DNA of 59,162 bases from Desulfobacteraceae bacterium (GCA_016844935.1 JAERTK010000151.1:1-59162), one strand, 5' to 3'; positions 44,052-53,910 are shown, counted from the first letter of the stretch. Made by a program: numbers and translations. Notes: generated by a model not told the origin, from the letters alone.

Positions 44052-44602
44052 AACGGTTAACAGCTTATGCGGTTTTTGTGTTGACGGGACTGCTTTTAAT
44101 GTGGGTGTTTTCGGGTCCGGCACTTTGTGCCAGCCCCCTGAAAAAGACGCAAAAAGAAGCCCAGGGCCCCATGGTGATCAAAAGCAAGACCCTGGAAGCC
44201 GATGATAAGAAAAAGAGGATTACCTTTGAAGGCAATGTGGAAGCCAAACGGGATGATTTCACCGTGTTGTGCAACAAGCTGGTGGTCCTTTATGAAAAAT
44301 CTTCAGAGTCAAAAGAGAGCGAAGATGTTTCGGCCAGTATCGATAAAATTATTGCCACCGGGGCTGTAAAAATTATTCGCGCCGAGGGCGGGGTGGCCAC
44401 CGGGCAAAAGGCGGTTTATTACCAGAAGGGTGAAAAACTGGTTCTCACGGGAAAGCCTGTTGTGAAGCAGGGCGAGGATTTTGTTGAAGGCGATGTGATT
44501 ACGCTTTTCCTGAAAGAGGATCGGAGCATTGTGGAAAGTGCCAAAGACAAGAAGGTCCGGGCGGTAATTTTCCCAAAACAGGAGAAGGGAAAGGGGCCGT
44601 GA
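44048..44602 (+). CDS. lptA: LPS periplasmic bridge protein LptA (OstA-like)
   Basis: 184 residues. Signal peptide (AYAVFVLTGLLLMWVFSGPALCA) then the OstA-like jellyroll: MVIKSKTLEADDKKKRITFEGNVEAKRDDFTVLCNKLVVLY, KIIATGAVKIIRAEGGVATGQKAVYYQKGEKLVLTGKPVVKQGEDFVEGDVI. It forms the periplasmic bridge for lipopolysaccharide. Overlaps lptC and lptB by 4 bases each. Confidence 0.93.
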   Translation: MKRLTAYAVFVLTGLLLMWVFSGPALCASPLKKTQKEAQGPMVIKSKTLEADDKKKRITFEGNVEAKRDDFTVLCNKLVVLYEKSSESKESEDVSASIDKIIATGAVKIIRAEGGVATGQKAVYYQKGEKLVLTGKPVVKQGEDFVEGDVITLFLKEDRSIVESAKDKKVRAVIFPKQEKGKGP

Positions 44603-45333
44603 ACGCGGCATCCGAAAGACTGGAGGCCCACGGTCTGGTCAAGGCCTATGGCGGTAAACGGGTCGTTGACCGTGTAGATGTGGCGGTCAACAGGCAAGAG
44701 ATTGTCGGGCTTCTGGGTCCCAATGGGGCGGGGAAAACGACCACTTTTTACATGGTGGTGGGGCTCACGCGGCCCAACGAAGGTCGGGTTTTCCTGGACG
44801 GCATGGACATCACCCGGGACCCCATGTTTCAAAGGGCCAGGAAAGGTGTCAGCTATCTGGCCCAGGAGCCTTCCGTCTTCCGTAAATTGACCGTTGAACA
44901 GAACCTGCTCGCCATACTTGAGATGTTGCGCGTGCCGGCGCAGGAACGGAGAGAGCGCCTGGAGAGAGGCCTCAGGGAGTTGAGCATTGACCACCTGGCC
45001 AAACAGAAGGCGTTGTCCCTTTCGGGTGGGGAGAGACGAAGGCTGGAAATATCCAGGGCCTTGGTAACCGAACCCAGGTTTATGCTTTTAGATGAGCCCT
45101 TTGCAGGTATCGATCCTCTGGCCATCAACGATATTCAGCAGATTATACGCCAGTTGAAGGAGAGGGGCCTGGGCGTTATCATATCGGACCACAATGTGCG
45201 TGAAACACTAAACGTTTGTGACAAAGCCTACATCATCAATCAGGGACGGATCATTGAACAGGGTTCCCCGAATGACATTGTCAAAAGCGAGTTGGCACGA
45301 AGTGTCTATCTGGGCGAAAATTTCAATCTTTAG
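44599..45333 (+). CDS. lptB: LPS export ABC transporter ATPase LptB
   Basis: 244 residues from GTG 44599, overlapping the lptA stop. Walker A GPNGAGKTT, Q-loop region YLAQEPSVFRKLTVEQN, signature LSGGERRRLEISRAL, Walker B FMLLDEPFAGIDP and H-loop SDHNVRETL. It powers LPS extraction from the inner membrane with LptF/LptG, which are not in this window. Confidence 0.97.
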   Translation: MNAASERLEAHGLVKAYGGKRVVDRVDVAVNRQEIVGLLGPNGAGKTTTFYMVVGLTRPNEGRVFLDGMDITRDPMFQRARKGVSYLAQEPSVFRKLTVEQNLLAILEMLRVPAQERRERLERGLRELSIDHLAKQKALSLSGGERRRLEISRALVTEPRFMLLDEPFAGIDPLAINDIQQIIRQLKERGLGVIISDHNVRETLNVCDKAYIINQGRIIEQGSPNDIVKSELARSVYLGENFNL

Positions 45334-45365
45334 AGAGTTGTTTTCCCCAAATTTTTTAATTTGTT

Positions 45366-46889
45366 ATGGCATTAGAACTCAGACAATCTTTAGGCCTTAC
45401 CCAGCAGCTTGTGATGACCCCCCAGCTGCAACAGGCCATCAAGCTTCTTCAGCTGTCAAGGCTTGAGCTCCTGGAAACTGTTTCCCAGGAAATGGAGGAG
45501 AACCCCATCCTTGAAGAGCAGAGCCAGGAAGAATTGGAAGGGGATGATGGCGCGGGAGCAAAAAAGGAGGAAAAGGAAAAGGCGCTGCAGGAATCCCAGG
45601 AAATAGAATCTGAAAATCCTTCGGTAGATGATTCCGGGCCGGACCCGGACTCCCCCTCACTGCCCGAAGTGACGGTTGAGGAGCGGGTGAGGGAAGATGT
45701 GGATTGGGAAAACTATCTTTCGGAGTACAACAGCGGTTATTCCGAAAGTTTTTCTGAACGGCACTACGAAGAAAAAGATGCGCCTTCCTTCGAGAATTTT
45801 ACGGCCACCAGAACCGATCTCTCTTCACACCTGCTCTGGCAGTTGAACATGAGCAATCTGGAAGACGAAAAGAAGGAGATCGGGGCGAATATCATCGGCA
45901 ATCTGAATGACGATGGATATTTGGATGCCACCGTTGAGGAAATATCTCTGACCACCGGTCTGTCCATTGACCATGTTAAGGTGGTTCTGGATCTGGTCCA
46001 GAATTTTGATCCCGTGGGGGTGGCGGCCCGTGATACAAGGGAATGCCTGTTGATACAGGTTGCATTTCAGAATCTCAATGGGACCCTGGTGGAGAAGATC
46101 ATCAAGGATCACCTCAAGGATCTGGAAGAAAAACGGTACCATCGGATCGCAGATGAGATGGGCGTTCCAATTCAGGACATACTGACAGCGGTTGCTGCCA
46201 TTCAGGAGCTTGATCCCAAACCCGGGAGAATTTATGCGGCTGAGGAAACCATTTACGTAACCCCAGACATTTACGTGGCCAAAATGGGGGACGGCTTTGA
46301 AATCATTCAAAATGAAGACGGCTTGCCGAAATTAAGGATTAATGCCTATTACAAGCGGATTTTGAAAAACAGGCGCCGGGTATCCGATGAGACCAAGGCA
46401 TACATTCAAGACAAAATGCGATCTGCGGCATGGCTCATCAAGAGCATTCATCAACGTCAGAGAACATTGTACCGGGTCACCGAGAGTATCGTAAAGTTCC
46501 AAGAGGAATTCCTTGACAAAGGCATCGCTTATCTTAAACCGCTGGTGCTCCGGGATGTGGCCGAAGATATCGAAATGCACGAATCGACCGTCAGCCGGGT
46601 GACCACCAACAAATATGTTCATACACCCCAGGGACTTTTTGAGTTGAAGTATTTTTTCAACAGCTCCATCAGCCGGGTGAATGGGGATGCGCTGGCATCG
46701 GAAAGCGTCAAGGACCAGATCCGAAAGCTCATAAACGCAGAAGACAAAGCCAAACCCCTCAGCGACAGGGGGATTGAAAATATGATGCGGGAACTTAACA
46801 TAAAGGTTGCCCGTCGTACGGTGGCCAAGTATCGTGAGGCCATGGGAATTCTACCATCCAGAAAGAGAAAGGAAATTCGAATCAGTTGA
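45366..46889 (+). CDS. rpoN: RNA polymerase sigma-54 factor
   Basis: 507 residues. Region I is Gln/Leu-rich (LRQSLGLTQQLVMTPQLQQAIKLLQLSRLELLE), an acidic region II follows, and the C-terminus carries the RpoN box ARRTVAKYREAMGILPSRKRKE. It directs transcription from -24/-12 promoters with AAA+ activators. The position between lptB and hpf is the standard proteobacterial order. Confidence 0.98.
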   Translation: MALELRQSLGLTQQLVMTPQLQQAIKLLQLSRLELLETVSQEMEENPILEEQSQEELEGDDGAGAKKEEKEKALQESQEIESENPSVDDSGPDPDSPSLPEVTVEERVREDVDWENYLSEYNSGYSESFSERHYEEKDAPSFENFTATRTDLSSHLLWQLNMSNLEDEKKEIGANIIGNLNDDGYLDATVEEISLTTGLSIDHVKVVLDLVQNFDPVGVAARDTRECLLIQVAFQNLNGTLVEKIIKDHLKDLEEKRYHRIADEMGVPIQDILTAVAAIQELDPKPGRIYAAEETIYVTPDIYVAKMGDGFEIIQNEDGLPKLRINAYYKRILKNRRRVSDETKAYIQDKMRSAAWLIKSIHQRQRTLYRVTESIVKFQEEFLDKGIAYLKPLVLRDVAEDIEMHESTVSRVTTNKYVHTPQGLFELKYFFNSSISRVNGDALASESVKDQIRKLINAEDKAKPLSDRGIENMMRELNIKVARRTVAKYREAMGILPSRKRKEIRIS

Positions 46890-46975
46890 GGCGTAGCGGC
46901 GCCGCAGGGCGCCATGTTAGGTTTGCCGGAAGGGTTGGTTCTTTTGTTCACACCTAGAGATCCGGAGGGAATTTT

Positions 46976-47527
46976 ATGGACATAACAGTGACATTCAGGC
47001 ATACGGATCCCATAGAGAGTTTAAAAGGCTATGCGGAAGAGAAAATTTCGAAAATCAAAAAGTATCTTGATGTTCCCCTGGAGGCGCACATCGTTTTGAG
47101 TGTAGAGAAATTCAGGCACATTGCCGATGTGACGCTCAGCCTGAATGGGACTCGAATCAAAGCGGTTGAAGAAACCGATGATATGTATTCGGCCATTGAT
47201 CAGGTGATGGATAAGGTGGAAAATCAGGTTAAGAAACACATTGGTAAAATAAGAAGACACCGGGGGGAGAGTGCAAAAGCTGGAGAGAATGCGCTGGATG
47301 AGGCATTGGACGAAGAGCTTGAGGAATCTGTTGCCATGTCTCCGGACGACTTCTCCATCGAGGTGGAAAAAATGGTCGCCAAGCCCATGGACCCTGAGGA
47401 AGCCGCCATGCAGCTCATGTTGCTTCCGCAGGATTTTTTGGTGTTTCGAAGCGCTAAATCGAGAGAAATTAACGTTATTTTCAGGAAGGGCGATGGAAAC
47501 CTTGGTTTGATTGAGCCTTCGGGCTGA
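46976..47527 (+). CDS. hpf: Long-form ribosome hibernation promoting factor
   Basis: 183 residues from ATG 46976 with GGAGGG upstream. N-terminal S30AE domain (MDITVTFRHTDPIESLKGYAEEKISKIKKYL) and a C-terminal dimerisation domain (MVAKPMDPEEAAMQLMLLPQDFLVFRSAKSREINVIFRKGDGNLGLIEP). Long HPF forms inactive 100S ribosomes. Confidence 0.95.
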   Translation: MDITVTFRHTDPIESLKGYAEEKISKIKKYLDVPLEAHIVLSVEKFRHIADVTLSLNGTRIKAVEETDDMYSAIDQVMDKVENQVKKHIGKIRRHRGESAKAGENALDEALDEELEESVAMSPDDFSIEVEKMVAKPMDPEEAAMQLMLLPQDFLVFRSAKSREINVIFRKGDGNLGLIEPSG

Positions 47528-47569
47528 TCAGTTTTTTGGGTGAATGGTTTACTTTTTTTGGTTTATGTG

Positions 47570-48031
47570 ATGAGACTTTCTGAAATTTTAGCCATAGAGA
47601 ATATTATTCCGGAGCTTAAGGCCAAAGACAAGAAGGGCGTTTTGGCAGAGCTTGCTGAGGTGATCGCAAAATATGATGCGAATATCGATAAAGGAATGCT
47701 CGTAAAAGTGCTGGTTGAACGGGAACACCTGGGCAGTACGGGAATCGGTGACGGGGTCGCTATTCCGCACGGAAAACTGAATGCGGTGACTCAGCCCATT
47801 GTCTCCTTCGGAAGGAGTAAGAAAGGGCTTGATTTTGATTCAATGGACGGCCAGCCGGCTTTCCTCTTTTTTCTTCTTCTGGCCCCTGAAAATTCTTCCG
47901 GTGTTCATTTGCAGGTTTTGACCAAAATTGCGAGGATTTTGAAAAGCAGCACCTTTAGAAAATCGCTGATGCAGGTCAAATCTCGAGAAGAGATTTACCA
48001 GACAATTATTCAAACGGATGGAGATGTCTGA
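47570..48031 (+). CDS. ptsN: Nitrogen-type PTS enzyme IIA
   Basis: 153 residues from ATG 47570 (MRLSEILAIENIIPELKAKDKKGVL); an upstream start at 47540 gives a non-homologous extension. The phosphorylated His lies in GIGDGVAIPHGKL. It serves as a regulatory EIIA rather than a sugar transporter component (family knowledge). Follows hpf by 42 bases. Confidence 0.93.
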   Translation: MRLSEILAIENIIPELKAKDKKGVLAELAEVIAKYDANIDKGMLVKVLVEREHLGSTGIGDGVAIPHGKLNAVTQPIVSFGRSKKGLDFDSMDGQPAFLFFLLLAPENSSGVHLQVLTKIARILKSSTFRKSLMQVKSREEIYQTIIQTDGDV

Positions 48032-48063
48032 AATCCTTTTTATGGATGAGGGCTTTTTAAACC

Positions 48064-48465
48064 ATGGTAGGATTGCTGATTATTTCACATTGTAATCTGG
48101 GGCGGGAATTCTTAAATGCGGCAGAACTGATTGTGGGAAAACTGGAAGCGGCGGATGCCATTGCCGTTACCCAGACAACCGAAAGTAAGGAAATTCTCCG
48201 GGACATATCAGACAAGATCAAATCACTGGATCAAGGGCAGGGCGTGCTTATATTGACGGATATGTTCGGCGGCACACCGTCAAACCTCAGCCTTTCATTC
48301 CTGGAAGATGAGATGCTTGAGGTTCTGACCGGGGTCAATCTTCCCATGGTGATGGCCGTTGCCAGGGATCGTAGTCGTCTGACACTGAGCGAATTGGGTG
48401 AAAGGGCGGAACAAGCCGGTAAGCGAAGCATTGCCCTGGCTGGGAAACTCTTGAAGTCTGAATGA
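48064..48465 (+). CDS. Mannose-family PTS enzyme IIA domain protein
   Basis: 133 residues. VGLLIISHCNLGREFLNAAELIVGK holds the phosphoacceptor His; LILTDMFGGTPSNLSLSFL is the second signature. No mannose IIB, IIC or IID genes and no HPr gene lie next to it, so it is probably regulatory (inference). Confidence 0.92.
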   Translation: MVGLLIISHCNLGREFLNAAELIVGKLEAADAIAVTQTTESKEILRDISDKIKSLDQGQGVLILTDMFGGTPSNLSLSFLEDEMLEVLTGVNLPMVMAVARDRSRLTLSELGERAEQAGKRSIALAGKLLKSE

Positions 48466-48565
48466 TACGGGTGCCACGCGTTGAGGCATGGTCCCTGAAT
48501 GACGGCCGATTTGTTTGTACGTCATTAAAATAACGTATTCAAGCATTGGACAAGGAGGTTCCAAA

Positions 48566-49564
48566 ATGGCTTTAAAGGTGGCTGTTAACGGTTTTGGCCG
48601 CATTGGAAGAATGGTTTTCAGAGCCGGATTTCACAATCCGGATATTGAACTGGTTGCCATCAATGACCTGACGGACACGGCGACCCTGGCGCACTTGCTG
48701 AAATACGATTCGGTTCATGGCGCCTTTGGGGAAGAGATATCAAGCACGGAGCGTTCCCTGATCATCAACGGAAAAGAAATTGAGATTTATTCTGAAAAGG
48801 ATCCCTCCAAGCTGCCGTGGGGTGAATTGGGCGTTGAAACGGTCTTTGAGTGTACGGGGCTTTTCAGGGATCGGGAAAGCGCTTCCGGGCATTTGGATGC
48901 CGGAGCTGAAAAGGTGATTATTTCAGCCCCCGCCAAGTCCCCCGACATTACAGTGGTGATGGGGGTGAACGAGCAGGAATATGATGCCAAGACACACCAT
49001 ATCGTATCCAATGCCTCTTGCACCACCAACTGTCTGGCGCCCGTGTGTAAAGTTTTGCTGGACCATTTCGGCATCGAAAAAGGGTTGATGACCACCACCC
49101 ACGCCTACACCGGTGATCAGAGGCTACTTGATTTTCCCCATAAGGATCTCAGGCGGGCCAGAGCCGCCGGGCTTTCCATGATTCCCACCACGACCGGTGC
49201 GGCAAAAGCCGTTGCGCTGGTTCTGCCCCAGCTGGACGGTAAATTGAATGGCATGGCCATCCGTGTTCCCACGCCCAATGTTTCGGTTGTGGATCTTGTG
49301 GTCCAGTTGACAAAGCCCACCACCGCTGACGCCGTCAATCAGGCCATGGAAGCCGCATCCAAGAGCTCTTTGAAAGGGATCCTTGCTTATTCCGATGAAC
49401 CCCTGGTGTCCATAGATTTTAATGGCGCCGCAGTATCATCAACCGTGGATGGACCCTCTACCATGGTGATCGGGGATATGTTGAAAATTCTGTCCTGGTA
49501 CGATAACGAGTTTGGCTATTCCAACCGGATGGTTGACCTTGCGGTTTACATGGCCGGCTGCTAA
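48566..49564 (+). CDS. gap: Glyceraldehyde-3-phosphate dehydrogenase, type I
   Basis: 332 residues from ATG 48566 (SD AAGGAGG). [21 protein letters not shown] with catalytic Cys152, [13 protein letters not shown] with the catalytic His, and [15 protein letters not shown] all match the canonical enzyme. Catalyses oxidative phosphorylation of glyceraldehyde 3-phosphate or the reverse. It pairs with tpiA downstream; a divergent paralogue is at 11561. Confidence 0.98.
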   Translation: MALKVAVNGFGRIGRMVFRAGFHNPDIELVAINDLTDTATLAHLLKYDSVHGAFGEEISSTERSLIINGKEIEIYSEKDPSKLPWGELGVETVFECTGLFRDRESASGHLDAGAEKVIISAPAKSPDITVVMGVNEQEYDAKTHHIVSNASCTTNCLAPVCKVLLDHFGIEKGLMTTTHAYTGDQRLLDFPHKDLRRARAAGLSMIPTTTGAAKAVALVLPQLDGKLNGMAIRVPTPNVSVVDLVVQLTKPTTADAVNQAMEAASKSSLKGILAYSDEPLVSIDFNGAAVSSTVDGPSTMVIGDMLKILSWYDNEFGYSNRMVDLAVYMAGC

Positions 49565-49641
49565 AGAGGGTCGTCTGCATACGATTTCGGACCTTTGAGA
49601 TACACGTTGCTTTTTATGTTGCAGGGAGGGATGTCAGGGAA

Positions 49642-50412
49642 ATGTTTGAAAGAACGCCAATGATTGCCGGGAACTGGAAAATGAACCTGAGCGTTGAAGA
49701 AGCCGTGGCACTAACGGAAGCGGTAGGTTCAGGGATCGGGAATGTATCGGATGTTGAGGTCCTGGTGGCCCCACCGTTTACACACCTTGCCGCTGTGAAA
49801 AGGGCCATTGACGAATCCAGGATTTTCCTTGCTGCACAGAACATGCACTCGGAAATGAGCGGGGCCTACACCGGAGAGATTTCGGGAAGGATGCTTCAGC
49901 AGGCGGGTTGTACCCATGTGATTCTGGGCCACTCGGAAAGGCGAACGCTTTTTGGGGAAACCAGCGAAGTGGTGAACCTCAAGGTCAGGGCGGCTTCGTT
50001 TCTCGGGCTTATTCCCATCATTTGCGTGGGTGAAACCCTTGAGGAAAGGGAGTCCGATCGGACGTTTGAGGTCATTAAAGAGCAGTTGGATGTGTCCATG
50101 GATAATTTCAGGGCGGATCAGATGATGCCCACCACCACCATTTTGGCCTATGAGCCGGTTTGGGCCATCGGGACGGGAAAGACGGCTACGCCTGAGCAGG
50201 CTGAGGAAGTGCATCAGTTCATTCGGCTATGGATTGAAAAGACCTTTACCTCCGGGGTTGCGGCACAGGTCAGGATACTTTATGGCGGAAGCGTAAAACC
50301 TGAAAATGTTAAGGCGCTGATGACAGAACCGGATATTGACGGAGCTCTGGTGGGGGGGGCAAGCCTCAAAGGAGATTCTTTTGTGCCGCTTATCCACTAC
50401 AGGGAGGCATAG
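49642..50412 (+). CDS. tpiA: Triosephosphate isomerase
   Basis: 256 residues. [16 protein letters not shown] with the active-site Asn and Lys, [14 protein letters not shown] with His, [18 protein letters not shown] with Glu, and [15 protein letters not shown] as phosphate loop. Interconverts the triose phosphates. Lies 77 bases downstream of gap. Confidence 0.98.
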   Translation: MFERTPMIAGNWKMNLSVEEAVALTEAVGSGIGNVSDVEVLVAPPFTHLAAVKRAIDESRIFLAAQNMHSEMSGAYTGEISGRMLQQAGCTHVILGHSERRTLFGETSEVVNLKVRAASFLGLIPIICVGETLEERESDRTFEVIKEQLDVSMDNFRADQMMPTTTILAYEPVWAIGTGKTATPEQAEEVHQFIRLWIEKTFTSGVAAQVRILYGGSVKPENVKALMTEPDIDGALVGGASLKGDSFVPLIHYREA

Positions 50413-50509
50413 GAATCAAAGTTTTTTGTTGCAAATTAAAAACTAATGAATTATATCTCTCTGATTAATCGTTTCGTTATTTATTATTTTATAAGAAAGA
50501 GGGCCTTGG

Positions 50510-50839
50510 ATGTTCCCCGTTTTGATCATATTGCATGTTTGTGTGTGTGTGGCGCTTATTTTAATTGTTCTTCTTCAGAAGGGAAAAGGGGCCGGAATGG
50601 GCGCTGCTTTCGGGGGATCAAGCCAGACGGTTTTCGGCAGCACCGGTGCCACCTCTTTGTTGCATAAAGTTACGACCGCCGTCGCGGTTATTTTTATGCT
50701 AACCTCCCTGGGGCTTTCCATTTTTATTGGAAAGGGTGCCAATACTTCGATCATGCAGGATGTTCAACCGGTTGAACAGACTTCAGAAGCCCCTGCCCCG
50801 GCAGCACCGGCAAACGACAGCACGCAAGGCAAACAATAG
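50510..50839 (+). CDS. secG: Protein translocase subunit SecG
   Basis: 109 residues. Two membrane helices (VLIILHVCVCVALILIVLLQKGKGAGMG; LLHKVTTAVAVIFMLTSLGLSIFIG) separated by GAAFGGSSQTVFGSTGATS, the typical SecG loop. It is part of the SecYEG export channel. The tpiA-secG-tRNA-Leu order is common in bacteria. Confidence 0.95.
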   Translation: MFPVLIILHVCVCVALILIVLLQKGKGAGMGAAFGGSSQTVFGSTGATSLLHKVTTAVAVIFMLTSLGLSIFIGKGANTSIMQDVQPVEQTSEAPAPAAPANDSTQGKQ

Positions 50840-50852
50840 TCAGGTTTATTGT

Positions 50853-50939
50853 GCCGAAGTGGTGGAACCTGGTAGACACGCTATCTTGAGGGGGTAGTGG
50901 GCTACGCCCGTGCGGGTTCAAGTCCCGCCTTCGGCACCA
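50853..50939 (+). tRNA. tRNA-Leu (GAG anticodon)
   Basis: Acceptor stem GCCGAAG/CTTCGGC, discriminator A and encoded CCA (50937-50939). Anticodon stem CTATC/GGTAG with the 7-base loop TTGAGGG gives anticodon GAG, reading CUC/CUU. A long variable arm (GGGCTACGCCC region) and the T-loop GTTCAAGTC fit a class II leucine tRNA. Confidence 0.95.
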
Positions 50940-50955
50940 TAAAATCAATTCCTTA

Positions 50956-50990
50956 ACGGTCTCAGTAACTTACTGGGGCCGTTTTTCTTT
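50956..50990 (+). terminator. Terminator after tRNA-Leu
   Basis: ACGG...CAGTAA / TTACTG...CCGT hairpin (50956-50982) with a small mismatch, followed by TTTTCTTT. Confidence 0.7.
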
Positions 50991-51166
50991 ATATGCGGAA
51001 ATATGCGGTTCCCGTCCCATGCCAGGAATCCAATGTCCATAAATGTCCACCGTAATTGAGATCGAACTGTGCCCCAATTGCTTCTGATTCATTTTCATAA
51101 CCCAGACTGCCTTTCCAGTCGAAGGATATCTAACATCCTGCCGGTTTTCTCACTTAATTGGATACG

Positions 51167-52315
51167 TTACAGATTTTCTTTGAGAATATTGACCACATCC
51201 TGCTCGGTGACTTGACGGGGATTGTTGCTGATGAGTTGACCGGCGCTCAAAGCTGCCCTGGCGATCCCCTCAAAATGCACGGCATCGGCGCCATAATCAC
51301 TTAATTTGTAGCTGATGTTCAGATCATGGAGCAGGTCCTTTACGGCTTTGACGGACAAGAGGGCTGCTTCATGATCGGGCATGTCTTCGATGTCTTCACC
51401 AAATGCCGCCGCAATATTCATGAATTTATCCGGGTTGGCAATGCAATTGAATTCCATGACCCAGGGGAGGATAAAAGCGGTGGCCAGGCCGTGGGGCAGG
51501 TGGTACTTGCTTCCGATGGAGAGCGCCATGGCATGGTCCAGACCGTTCTGGGTGTTGCAAAACGCCATGCCTGCCAGGCAGCTTGCGTTCAGCATATTCT
51601 CACGGGCGGCGGTGTTTTGTCCGTTGGCATAGGCCTGGCGAAGGTTTTTCGCGATCATGGTGATGGCTTTCAGGTTAAGGGTATCGGTGAACACCGAGGC
51701 GCGCACCCCCACATAGGATTCAATGGCATGCACCAAAGCGTCCATGCCGGTGGTTGCGGTGAGGCGGGGCGGCAGATCCAGGGTGAGGTTGGGGTCCAGA
51801 AGGGCAACCTTTGCATACAGGTGGTCACTGATCATGGCCTTTTTAAGCCCTACCTTGGGGTCTTCCATGACACTGATGTTGGTGACTTCGCTGCCGGTTC
51901 CGGCAGTGGTGGGGATCAGGATCATGGGAAGGCCCGGCCGGGGAATGTTGTTGATGCCGTAATAAGCGTCTGCGGGACCTTCGTTGGTCAGCATGATGCT
52001 GATGAGCTTGGCTGCGTCCAGAGCGCTTCCGCCACCCAGACCGATCACCAGATCCGCTTCAAAGTTATCGGTGATCTCCCGGCTGAGGTTGAGCAGGCCC
52101 AGGCCGGGATCGGCCTGCACGCCGCTGAAGACAGCGTGGATCACACCGGACCGGTTCAGGGAGTCCGCCAAAGGTGTTACCAGGCCCAGGGCTTCGATCC
52201 CCTGGTCGCATACGATCAGGGCCCTGGTGCCGCCCATTTTTTCAACTTCATCACCAAGGGCCTCAATGCAGCCCAAGCCGCTGATGATTCGGGGTACGCT
52301 CGAAAATATCTGCAT
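51167..52315 (-). CDS. Iron-containing alcohol dehydrogenase
   Basis: 382 residues. The NAD-binding motif GLGGGSALDAAKLI and TTAGTGSEVTNISV, and metal-binding His/Asp in DALVHAIESYVG and NGLDHAMALSIGSKYHLPHG identify the group III (iron) alcohol dehydrogenases. The substrate cannot be read from sequence. Monocistronic, divergent from the helicase. Confidence 0.95.
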   Translation of the reverse strand: MQIFSSVPRIISGLGCIEALGDEVEKMGGTRALIVCDQGIEALGLVTPLADSLNRSGVIHAVFSGVQADPGLGLLNLSREITDNFEADLVIGLGGGSALDAAKLISIMLTNEGPADAYYGINNIPRPGLPMILIPTTAGTGSEVTNISVMEDPKVGLKKAMISDHLYAKVALLDPNLTLDLPPRLTATTGMDALVHAIESYVGVRASVFTDTLNLKAITMIAKNLRQAYANGQNTAARENMLNASCLAGMAFCNTQNGLDHAMALSIGSKYHLPHGLATAFILPWVMEFNCIANPDKFMNIAAAFGEDIEDMPDHEAALLSVKAVKDLLHDLNISYKLSDYGADAVHFEGIARAALSAGQLISNNPRQVTEQDVVNILKENL

Positions 52316-52459
52316 GACCGGATTCCCTTCTTAAGATGAACTGATAATAACCTGCATTTTCAGGCATCGAGAATAGAAGAATATGGCCCCAGGGTCAATA
52401 TGTAAATAACCAAGAAGTCCCGTTAAATCGTTTTGAGCGATAAATGGAGATAAACAAAC

Positions 52460-52504
52460 TTGACTTTGGATATACGAATGTCTAATATACAAACTAATAT
52501 TAGA
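52460..52504 (+). promoter_or_regulatory. Promoter with overlapping operator upstream of the DEAD-box helicase
   Basis: TTGACT (52460-52465), 17-base spacer, TAATAT (52483-52488). A perfect 8-bp inverted repeat TCTAATAT (52481-52488) / ATATTAGA (52497-52504) covers the -10 and the expected start site, a classic repressor position. Confidence 0.65.
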
Positions 52505-52533
52505 TGTTCCTGGTTGTAACTAAAAATCACGTA

Positions 52534-52563
52534 AGCCCCGGAATAACTCCGGGGCTTTTTTTA
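52534..52563 (+). terminator. Intrinsic terminator within the helicase leader
   Basis: Nine-bp stem AGCCCCGGA (52534-52542) / TCCGGGGCT (52548-52556), loop ATAAC, then a run of seven T. It lies about 40 bases after the predicted transcription start and 25 before the helicase start codon. Confidence 0.8.
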
Positions 52564-52588
52564 TTGGAACATAGAGAGAGGTGTTTTT

Positions 52589-53881
52589 TTGAATTTCAAG
52601 ACTTTTAATTTCCATCCCGCTGTCGCGGCAGGCGTTGTGGCAGCAGGGTACGAAACCCCCACCCCCATACAGGCCCGTGCAATCCCCCGGGTTCTCGAGA
52701 ATCATGATATTATGGGAGTCGCGCAAACGGGTACCGGTAAAACGGCTGCCTTTGTCCTGCCCATACTGAATCGACTCATGGGGAAAAAGAGGGCCGGTGT
52801 TGGTGCCCTGATCATGGCACCCACCCGTGAACTGGCCGAGCAGATACATCAGGCCATTGAAACCTTTGGTCGCAAAACCCGCCTGAGAAGTGTTACGGTT
52901 TACGGTGGGGTGGGGATTCACCCCCAGATTGAGAAACTGAAGCGTGCCGACATTGTGGTGGCATGTCCGGGAAGGCTTCTGGATCACATCAGTCGCCGTA
53001 CCGTCGATTTTTCTAAATTGGAAGTGCTGGTCATCGATGAGGCGGATCAGATGTTCGATATGGGTTTTTTACCGGATATCCGGCGCATTCTGGCCCGTCT
53101 TCCCAAAAAACGTCAGACGTTGCTTTTCTCTGCCACCATGCCAGCTGAAATACGGCGATTGGCAGGCGATATTCTGCGGAATCCGAAAACCGTCCAGGTG
53201 GGAACCGTGGCACCGGCGGATACGGTCCGTCATGCGCTCTATCCGGTGGCACATCATTTAAAAACGGCGTTGCTGCTGAAGCTGTTGGGGGACACCACGC
53301 CCAGGTCGGCGCTGGTGTTCACCCGGACCAAATACCGTGCCAAAAGCCTGGGGAAAAAGCTTGAGAAAGCCGGATACCGCTGTGCGTCTCTGCAGGGGAA
53401 TCTTTCCCAGGGTCGTCGCCAGGCCGCATTGGATGGTTTTCGGAATGGTACATATCAGATCCTGGTGGCCACCGATATCGCCGCAAGGGGCATTGATGTC
53501 ACCCGGGTTTCCCATGTGATCAACTATGATATCCCGTCCACACCTGATGCATACATTCATCGGATTGGGCGCACCGGCCGTGCCACCCGCAGTGGCGAAG
53601 CATTCACTTTTATTACCGGGGAAGATAAAGTGATGGTACGCGCCATCAATCGGATCATCGGTGCTTCCATAGAGCAGCGAATTTTGTCGGATTTCAATTA
53701 CGATGTGGCGCCTTCAGTACCGAAAAGAAAAGGCCCCCGTCCTGTTCGAGGGAGTAAGACCCAAAGGAGCAAACCTGCCCGTGCGTCAAAAGGGCGGGCA
53801 CAGAGAGGGGCCTTTGCGTGGCTGTCCAATCAGGGGCATGGGAAGCGGCCTGCGTCCGGGCGGGGACTGCAATCCGCCTGA
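52589..53881 (+). CDS. DEAD-box ATP-dependent RNA helicase, RhlE-like
   Basis: 430 residues from TTG 52589 (SD GAGAGAGG). Starts FKTFNFHPAVAAGVVAAGYETPTPIQARAIP (Q motif), then VAQTGTGKTAAF, PTRELAEQ, VIDEADQMFDMGF, LFSATMP, ATDIAARGIDV and HRIGRTGRA. The basic C-terminal tail (KRKGPRPVRGSKTQRSKPARASKGRAQRG) is typical of RhlE-like or cold-shock helicases. The terminator in its leader suggests regulated read-through. Confidence 0.95.
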   Translation: MNFKTFNFHPAVAAGVVAAGYETPTPIQARAIPRVLENHDIMGVAQTGTGKTAAFVLPILNRLMGKKRAGVGALIMAPTRELAEQIHQAIETFGRKTRLRSVTVYGGVGIHPQIEKLKRADIVVACPGRLLDHISRRTVDFSKLEVLVIDEADQMFDMGFLPDIRRILARLPKKRQTLLFSATMPAEIRRLAGDILRNPKTVQVGTVAPADTVRHALYPVAHHLKTALLLKLLGDTTPRSALVFTRTKYRAKSLGKKLEKAGYRCASLQGNLSQGRRQAALDGFRNGTYQILVATDIAARGIDVTRVSHVINYDIPSTPDAYIHRIGRTGRATRSGEAFTFITGEDKVMVRAINRIIGASIEQRILSDFNYDVAPSVPKRKGPRPVRGSKTQRSKPARASKGRAQRGAFAWLSNQGHGKRPASGRGLQSA

Positions 53882-53910
53882 ATTGAATAAATGATTTTTT
53901 ATGTGTTTTG

